Below, in pieces: positions 7,154-12,884 of a stretch of 12,884 bases of DNA (within the stretch, counting starts at the first letter, position 1; each line of letters starts with the position of its first letter). The stretch is from the NCBI GenBank assembly GCA_029256645.1, contig JAQSXM010000048.1:1-12884 (forward strand). Reading direction: 5' to 3'. The DNA comes from Sporomusa sp. Its GTDB lineage: Bacteria; Bacillota_C; Negativicutes; Sporomusales; Sporomusaceae. The notes below the pieces were generated by a model. It did not search any database. It was not told the DNA's origin and worked only from the letters and a program-made list of their open reading frames with translations. The translations under genes and the position numbers were made by a program.

Positions 7154-8986
7154 TTATAATGCGGTCTGCGGTCGATGAGTCTTAGCTGATTCAGTTGCAG
7201 GCTGGTTAATATTGAAGGCCGCTTCCATGATCTTTTTAGCAATAGGAGCAGCCGATGATGTGCCAAAGCCCCCCTGTTCAACAATAACAGCTACGGCCAC
7301 ACGAGGATCCTCATACGGGCCATATGCTACAAACCAGCCGTGATCATGGCCATGCGAGTTTTCGGCCGTACCTGTTTTACCGGCAATGGCAACAGGGAAG
7401 TCCTGAAAATCGGCGGCAGCTGTACCACCTTCCTGAGCTACCTCACGCAGTGATTCACGAATGAGATTAAGGGTACTGTCTGAAATTGTTACCTGCCCAA
7501 CCTCTTCAGGTGAAAATGTTTTGATTACGTCTCCGTTAGTACCTGTGATCCGGCTAACAAGATTAGGTTTATAACGATGACCGCCATTAGCGATCTGGCT
7601 AATAACCATAGCCATTTGCAGCGGTGTAGTCAGCTGAAAACCCTGACCGATCGCAGCATCAAACGTTTCAGACAGATACCAGTCTTCATTATACACCTTT
7701 TCTTTATAGCGTTGGTTAGCCACTAAACCTTCAGACTCACCGGGAAGATTAATACCTGTAACCGTTCCTAAGCCAAACATACGGGCATATTTTTCCAGGT
7801 TATCAATTCCCAAGCGGTTGCCCATTTCGTAGAAGTATACATTATCAGATTTGGATAACGCTTCACGAAAATTAATCCACCCCAGGGCCTCACCCATAGC
7901 ATTGCCTTTGGGGATGATCCAGTGTGTACCTGTGTCAAGTATTTTTTCCTGTGGTGTTACTTTCCCAAGCTCCAGAGCAGCCGTACCGGTAATAATTTTA
8001 AAGGTTGAGCCTGGTGGATACTCTCCTGAAATGGCTTTATTGTCCATCGGGTGATAAGGGTTGTCGTTAAGCAGCTTCCAATCTTTCTCTGAGATCCCGC
8101 CGTTAAATAGGTTGGGGTTAAAATTGGGACGGCTTACCATAGCCAGGATTTCGCCGTTCTTAGGGTTTAATACTACAGCAGCAGCTGCTTTTGCTTTATT
8201 AAACTCAGTCTTAGTCTGAAGATAAGCAAGCTGTTCATCGATAGCTGTTTCTGCCGCTTTTTGTACCCGGTAATCAATTGTCAGCACCAAATTGTGTCCT
8301 GGCAACGGATCTTTTTTCCCAAGCACCTGTACTGGACGACCGCTAACATCAACCTCTACCTGATTGCCGCCGTCAGTACCGCGAATCTCTTTGTCATATA
8401 CCCTTTCCAGACCAAATTTACCAACAATATCGCCGGCTTTATAACCATCGTTTTTCCATTTTTCCAGCTCTACTTCACTGATCTCGCTGACATAACCAAA
8501 GATGTGCGCAGCAAGCTCGTTATTAACATAGTTTCTGAGCGGCTGAATTTCAATAACTACCCCTGGTAATTCAGCCCGGCGTTCCTCAATCTTAGTAACA
8601 ATATCCGGGCCGAGGTCGGTCTTAATTCGAATAGGCTCAAAGGAACCGGTATGCTGGGATACTTTTGCTTTGATCTCCTGGACGTTCATATTAAGGATAC
8701 CGGCCAGTTTATCCAAGACTGCATCAGGCACAGGGCCACTTATGGACAATAAGGATACCGTAAACCCAGGGCGATTAGATACCATCATGACACCGTTCCG
8801 GTCATAAAAAACGCCCCGTGGGGCCATGATAGGAATAAGCCTAATGCGATTGCCGTCAGCCAGCCGCTCATAATATTGTCCCTGGGCCATTTGCAAATAG
8901 CCCAGGCGGCTCACTAACGCAACAAATATAAAAATCACAACAAGACTCAAAATTTCAAGCCTGCCATTTAATCGCTTAGTAAGCAT
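7154..8986 (-). CDS. mrdA: Penicillin-binding protein 2 (class B, elongation transpeptidase)
   Basis: PBP2 cross-links peptide stems of new peptidoglycan during cell elongation and activates RodA. The 610-residue protein has one membrane anchor (about 11-27), a dimerisation/pedestal domain (about 50-225) containing APRGVFYDRNG, and a C-terminal transpeptidase domain. The catalytic motifs are Ser327-Thr-Phe-Lys330 (in PGSTFK), Ser380-Asp-Asn382 and Lys537-Thr-Gly539. The extracytoplasmic location follows from the anchor. The ATG has AGAGGT 7 bases upstream. It follows mreD after 150 bases and is the last gene before the bidirectional terminator, unlike the common layout where minC follows directly. 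Class B PBPs of sporulation (SpoVD) or division (PBP3) are alternatives, but no PASTA domain is present and the mreBCD context favours PBP2. Confidence 0.95.
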   Translation of the reverse strand: MLTKRLNGRLEILSLVVIFIFVALVSRLGYLQMAQGQYYERLADGNRIRLIPIMAPRGVFYDRNGVMMVSNRPGFTVSLLSISGPVPDAVLDKLAGILNMNVQEIKAKVSQHTGSFEPIRIKTDLGPDIVTKIEERRAELPGVVIEIQPLRNYVNNELAAHIFGYVSEISEVELEKWKNDGYKAGDIVGKFGLERVYDKEIRGTDGGNQVEVDVSGRPVQVLGKKDPLPGHNLVLTIDYRVQKAAETAIDEQLAYLQTKTEFNKAKAAAAVVLNPKNGEILAMVSRPNFNPNLFNGGISEKDWKLLNDNPYHPMDNKAISGEYPPGSTFKIITGTAALELGKVTPQEKILDTGTHWIIPKGNAMGEALGWINFREALSKSDNVYFYEMGNRLGIDNLEKYARMFGLGTVTGINLPGESEGLVANQRYKEKVYNEDWYLSETFDAAIGQGFQLTTPLQMAMVISQIANGGHRYKPNLVSRITGTNGDVIKTFSPEEVGQVTISDSTLNLIRESLREVAQEGGTAAADFQDFPVAIAGKTGTAENSHGHDHGWFVAYGPYEDPRVAVAVIVEQGGFGTSSAAPIAKKIMEAAFNINQPATESAKTHRPQTAL

Positions 8987-9024
8987 AACGACAACCTCTT
9001 TCCTAAAGTATGACCTATAAAATT

Positions 9025-9120
9025 CAATAAAGATCCTCTTCGCGACATGATATTAGTCAAGCACCATTACTGGCGCTTGACTTCCACCTATCTTAACGTC
9101 ATGCCTATAAATCTTTATTG
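9025..9120. repeat. Nested inverted repeats in the mreD-mrdA spacer
   Basis: An outer perfect 10-bp inverted repeat, CAATAAAGAT (9025-9034) and ATCTTTATTG (9111-9120), encloses an inner 8-bp pair, AGTCAAGC (9055-9062) and GCTTGACT (9075-9082). Neither arm is followed by a T run on the minus strand, so it does not look like a classical terminator. It could fold in the mreD-mrdA message as a processing or regulatory structure, or it may be chance. Confidence 0.5.
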
Positions 9121-9136
9121 GATAGTATGTATATAA

Positions 9137-9631
9137 CTAAAACTGACTGCGGTTGCCAAAGGTCATCCGGTAGATTAGCCTGTGAATAGGAATACAAAAT
9201 AAAATATTATATCCTAATGAAGGCAAAACCTGGTTCATCAACATAGCGGCCGGTTCAACCTTATAGCCTAATATGAAAAGCAGCACTTGCATAATTGCAC
9301 TGTTAAAGAAAGTCGCTATAATAATCGCCAATACAGGCAATAGAATACTTTCTTTAAATACTTTACGTTCAGCTAAACCAGCAGCATAACCTGTAGCCAT
9401 TTTGGATAATGTGTTTAACCCAAAAACATTGCCTGAAGCAAAATCTTGCATCAGTCCGGCAAAAAATGCCACGCCGATAGCACGCTCTCGTCCGGCAAGC
9501 AAACCAGCTGCAATGATAATAATTAAAATTATGTCAGGTTTAACACCCTTGGTAAATATAAGTGGCAACAATACAGCCTGGACAGCGATCGTGCCAATAA
9601 CTAATACAACCCAGGCAAGTGTTGTTTTCAT
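9137..9631 (-). CDS. mreD: MreD, rod-shape determining membrane protein
   Basis: MreD is a small polytopic membrane protein of the elongasome, structurally related to substrate-binding membrane components, that links MreC to the wall synthases. The 164-residue sequence has five to six hydrophobic segments. The conserved family pattern is visible as GRERAIGVAFFAGLMQDFASGN followed by GLNTLSKMATGYAAG (about 47-85). The length is typical. The start codon overlaps the mreC stop as ATGA, so translation is probably coupled. A 150-base spacer with inverted repeats separates it from mrdA. No unusual residue is apparent. Identification rests on the pattern plus its place between mreC and mrdA. Confidence 0.93.
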   Translation of the reverse strand: MKTTLAWVVLVIGTIAVQAVLLPLIFTKGVKPDIILIIIIAAGLLAGRERAIGVAFFAGLMQDFASGNVFGLNTLSKMATGYAAGLAERKVFKESILLPVLAIIIATFFNSAIMQVLLFILGYKVEPAAMLMNQVLPSLGYNILFCIPIHRLIYRMTFGNRSQF

Positions 9632-10542
9632 CGTGACGTCCCTTTCGCAGGAGCAGACTGAACAGAGGTTTGCCCCGGTGTAGTCTGCGGCGTTACTGCT
9701 TGCGGCACAGCTATCGGTTCGCGGGAGCGTATGATAACTAACACTTCTTCTAGTCTATCAAAATCTACTGCCGGCTTCAAGACAGCATATTTTAACAATC
9801 CGCCTTCGTCATTAACGATATCCAATACTTCACCAACTAATAGACCTTTGGGATAGATACCGCCAAAACCGGAAGTGATTACTTTGTCACTTTTAATGAT
9901 ATCTGCATCCCGGGCAATATTAATCATGTGCGGGGACACCGGATTAGAACTACTCCCCTCCACAATGCCTGCGACCCGCGATTCGGGTCGTTGCACCAGA
10001 CACCCCACCGCACTCCGCGGGTCTAAGATCAGTTGCACTTTAGCTGCATTATTATACACATTGATGACACTGCCAACAAGCCCCTGAGCAGTTACTACCG
10101 ACATATCTTTCGCTATTCCGTCAGCGGCTCCACGGTTAATCATAATTATGCTCGTCCATGTCCCCGGATCACGGGCAATGACCTGAGCAGTAACAAAATC
10201 AAATTGCGGAGCCCCTTTTTTATAGTCAAGCATAGTCCTCAGTCGCGTATTCTCTGCCAAAATCTCAGTAACATTAACACTATTTTGGCGTAGTGTTTCA
10301 ATTTCAGCTTTAAGTGTCTGGTTATCCCTGTAAACGGTCATGATTTGACCGGTAAATGATCCTGTTTCACGTACACCGTAACCGACTTTCGTAAGGACAT
10401 ATTCCACCGGCGTTAATAGTGTAATTACAACCTGTTCCATAAAAGTAAATTGATATTTCCCCTTGGCTATTGTACCGGCCAGCAAAAAGACGGTAAGCAC
10501 CGCCACTACGAGGATGACCGCCTTTTTGTGAATGAATCGCAC
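9628..10542 (-). CDS. mreC: MreC, rod-shape determining periplasm/wall-side scaffold
   Basis: MreC is a bitopic membrane protein that forms filaments outside the membrane and activates PBP2. With the GTG start at 10542 it has 304 residues: a basic N-terminus, one membrane segment (7-24), a coiled coil (about 68-107, including LKAEIETLRQN) and two beta-barrel domains (about 110-275). Family landmarks are VIARDPGTW (121-129), INRGAADGI (135-143) and AQGLVGSVI (152-160). The tail is rich in Pro, Gln and Thr. A longer reading from TTG at 10566 would place the Shine-Dalgarno inside the gene, so I reject it. It lies 54 bases after mreB and overlaps mreD by 4 bases, in one operon. Confidence 0.95.
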   Translation of the reverse strand: MRFIHKKAVILVVAVLTVFLLAGTIAKGKYQFTFMEQVVITLLTPVEYVLTKVGYGVRETGSFTGQIMTVYRDNQTLKAEIETLRQNSVNVTEILAENTRLRTMLDYKKGAPQFDFVTAQVIARDPGTWTSIIMINRGAADGIAKDMSVVTAQGLVGSVINVYNNAAKVQLILDPRSAVGCLVQRPESRVAGIVEGSSSNPVSPHMINIARDADIIKSDKVITSGFGGIYPKGLLVGEVLDIVNDEGGLLKYAVLKPAVDFDRLEEVLVIIRSREPIAVPQAVTPQTTPGQTSVQSAPAKGTSR

Positions 10543-10550
10543 TTTCTGGG

Positions 10551-10558
10551 CCCCTTCC
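10551..10558 (-). promoter_or_regulatory. Ribosome binding site deciding the mreC GTG start
   Basis: GGAAGGGG lies 8 bases before the GTG at 10542. It falls within the longer TTG-initiated reading that begins at 10566, which supports the shorter start. Confidence 0.7.
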
Positions 10559-10596
10559 TTACACAAGTATACTGGATGAACATTGAAAATAAATAC

Positions 10597-11661
<1,065 letters not shown>

Positions 11662-12351
11662 TTATATTATTCCCTTTTCTTTAAAACTAACATACTTGCC
11701 ATCGCCGATTATTACGTGGTCAAGCACTGAAATGTTAAGCAAATTGCCTGCCTCAACAAGCTGTTTTGTCAGACTGATGTCTTCCTGACTAGGGGCGGGA
11801 TCACCACTTGGATGATTATGGACTAAGATGACAGCGGCTGCACTGTAGATGATAGCTTCCCTGAATAATTCCCGCGGGTGAACAACAGAAGCATTCAAGC
11901 TGCCTACTGAAATGATTGCCCGGGCAATAACATGATTCTTAGTCGATAAAAGCAGCGCAACAAAGTGCTCTTTAGCCTGATATCTTAGTTCTCCCATCAT
12001 TAAGTGAGCAGCATCTTTGGGGCTTTTGATCACCGGACGTTCGCCCGGCTCCTTTTGACTTAATCTACGCCCCAATTCAATGCCTGCCACTACGGTAACG
12101 GCTTTAACCAGGCCAATACCTGCAGTTTTACTTAATTCCTGAGGGGATATGCTGCCAAGACCAGTCAGGTCATATTTAATGATCAGCTGTTCAGCCAAAC
12201 GATTTACAGGCACATTCTTGGTTCCTGTACGCAGCAGGATGGCTAATAACTCAGCATTACTTAGAGCCTGAGCCCCTTTACCAAGCATTTTCTCGCGTGG
12301 ACGTTCAGTCTCAGGCAATTCTTTCATCATAAGCGGCTTGTCCATTGTCAT
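11662..12351 (-). CDS. radC: RadC family JAMM/MPN+ domain protein
   Basis: RadC was once thought to act in DNA repair; that role is disputed and its function is unclear. The 229-residue protein has an N-terminal helix-hairpin-helix-like region (about 30-95, with AGIGLVKAVTV) and a C-terminal JAMM metalloprotease-like domain (about 105-229). The zinc motif reads His178-Asn-His180, then Ser188 and Asp191, giving HxH-x7-SxxD, and Glu128 is a candidate for the upstream acidic residue. The length is typical. The ATG at 12351 overlaps the maf stop as ATGA, which points to coupled translation. A second ATG lies two codons downstream at 12345. The ribosome site is weak for either. Maf-radC-mreB is a widespread gene order in Firmicutes. 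Confidence 0.95.
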   Translation of the reverse strand: MTMDKPLMMKELPETERPREKMLGKGAQALSNAELLAILLRTGTKNVPVNRLAEQLIIKYDLTGLGSISPQELSKTAGIGLVKAVTVVAGIELGRRLSQKEPGERPVIKSPKDAAHLMMGELRYQAKEHFVALLLSTKNHVIARAIISVGSLNASVVHPRELFREAIIYSAAAVILVHNHPSGDPAPSQEDISLTKQLVEAGNLLNISVLDHVIIGDGKYVSFKEKGII

Positions 12352-12884
12352 AGCAGCTCTACCCCAACTTGCCGCAAAAGCTCTGTCAGTGTAACAAGCG
12401 GCAGTCCTACTACATTATTGTAACAGCCATTAATACTTTCCACCAGCAGCGTCCCCCGGCCCTGAATAGCATAGGCTCCAGCCTTGTCCAGCGGTTCACC
12501 GCTGCTAACATAGCGTTCGATTTGCCTTGGTGATAACGGCCTTATTCTAACAGTAGTGGCGCAAAATCCGGTAAAAACCTGCTCCCCCTTGACTACCGCC
12601 ACTCCAGAAATAACAATATGTTCTCTGCCGGCTAAGGCAGTCAGCATCCGGATGGCGTCAGCATAGTCTGCCGGTTTTCCAAATACGTGACCGTCCAGCA
12701 CGACAATAGTATCAGCACCAATAATTACATCATTGTACTTCGCACATTTGGCAATAGCAACCGCTTTATCGCAGGCATGCGCAACAGCCAGTTCGTGTGG
12801 CGGCATATCTTTAGTATTATCTTCTTCAACATCGCTGACTATAATATCGAAGTCCAGACCAATTAATTCTAAAAGCTGTTGCCG
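12348..12884 (-). CDS. maf: Maf nucleotide pyrophosphatase, 5' end off the window
   Basis: Maf proteins hydrolyse non-canonical or pyrimidine nucleoside triphosphates and, in Bacillus, affect septum formation. The frame is open to the window edge at 12884, and the first visible residues, RQQLLELIGLDF, match the region just after the SPRR phosphate-binding motif, so only about ten residues are missing. The 178 visible residues include IGADTIVVLDG, with the catalytic-type aspartate at visible position 58, then FGKPAD, and the C-terminal YAIQGRGTLLV and GCYNNVVGLPL motifs. An internal ATG at 12806 would cut off the conserved N-terminus and is not the start. It overlaps radC by 4 bases, and its place upstream of radC-mreB is the usual one. 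Confidence 0.94.
   Translation of the reverse strand, partial: RQQLLELIGLDFDIIVSDVEEDNTKDMPPHELAVAHACDKAVAIAKCAKYNDVIIGADTIVVLDGHVFGKPADYADAIRMLTALAGREHIVISGVAVVKGEQVFTGFCATTVRIRPLSPRQIERYVSSGEPLDKAGAYAIQGRGTLLVESINGCYNNVVGLPLVTLTELLRQVGVELL

Noticed and set aside
9055..9082. Inner hairpin of the mreD-mrdA spacer as a Rho-independent terminator
   Set aside because: No T tract follows it on the minus strand, and ending transcription there would cut off mrdA, for which I see no separate promoter.
12348..12806. Complete 152-residue Maf starting at the ATG at 12806
   Set aside because: The frame continues upstream to the window edge with the conserved RQQLLELIGLDF region, so the gene is truncated by the window rather than short.

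Overview
The window is a conserved chromosomal block from a low-to-mid GC, endospore-forming Firmicute (Bacillota). Nearly all genes are on the minus strand. In transcription order (right to left) they are maf, radC, mreB, mreC, mreD, mrdA (PBP2), minC, minD, minE, rodA, a spoIVFA-like gene, spoIVFB and the start of a B12-domain radical SAM gene. This matches the known maf-radC-mreBCD-min-spoIVFAB synteny of Bacillus and Clostridia. MinE together with MinCD, and PBP2 and RodA in the same cluster, fit Clostridia or a sporulating Negativicute such as Sporomusaceae. That placement is inference from gene content, not from a marker gene.

Layout. Bases 12884-11662 hold maf (5' end off the window) and radC, which overlap by 4 bases. 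Bases 11631-9137 hold mreB, mreC and mreD; mreC and mreD also overlap by 4 bases. A 150-base spacer with nested inverted repeats precedes mrdA (8986-7154). A plus-strand BASS-family transporter (6056-7015) then interrupts the cluster. It ends in a strong bidirectional terminator facing mrdA and is divergent from minC. minC, minD and minE (5882-4068) end in a terminator. rodA (3949-2843) has its own promoter and its own terminator. The spoIVFA/spoIVFB pair (2658-1009) follows, with a possible SigE-type promoter. The radical SAM gene (952 to beyond base 1) closes the window.

How the genes work together. MreB, MreC, MreD, PBP2 and RodA form the elongasome (Rod complex), which builds the lateral wall: RodA polymerises glycan and PBP2 cross-links it. 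MinC, MinD and MinE place the division septum at midcell. SpoIVFB is the intramembrane protease that activates pro-SigmaK in the mother cell during sporulation, and SpoIVFA holds and regulates it. Maf is a nucleotide pyrophosphatase linked to septum control, and RadC is a conserved JAMM-fold protein of unclear role.

This is mainly a well-understood housekeeping locus, and I see no convincing undescribed system. Points worth a second look are the inserted transporter, the degenerate zinc site of the SpoIVFA-like protein, the splitting of the cluster into separate transcription units, the structured mreD-mrdA spacer, and three start codons that should be moved. No gene-free stretch exceeds 300 bases. 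I see no tRNA, rRNA, CRISPR array or insertion sequence.
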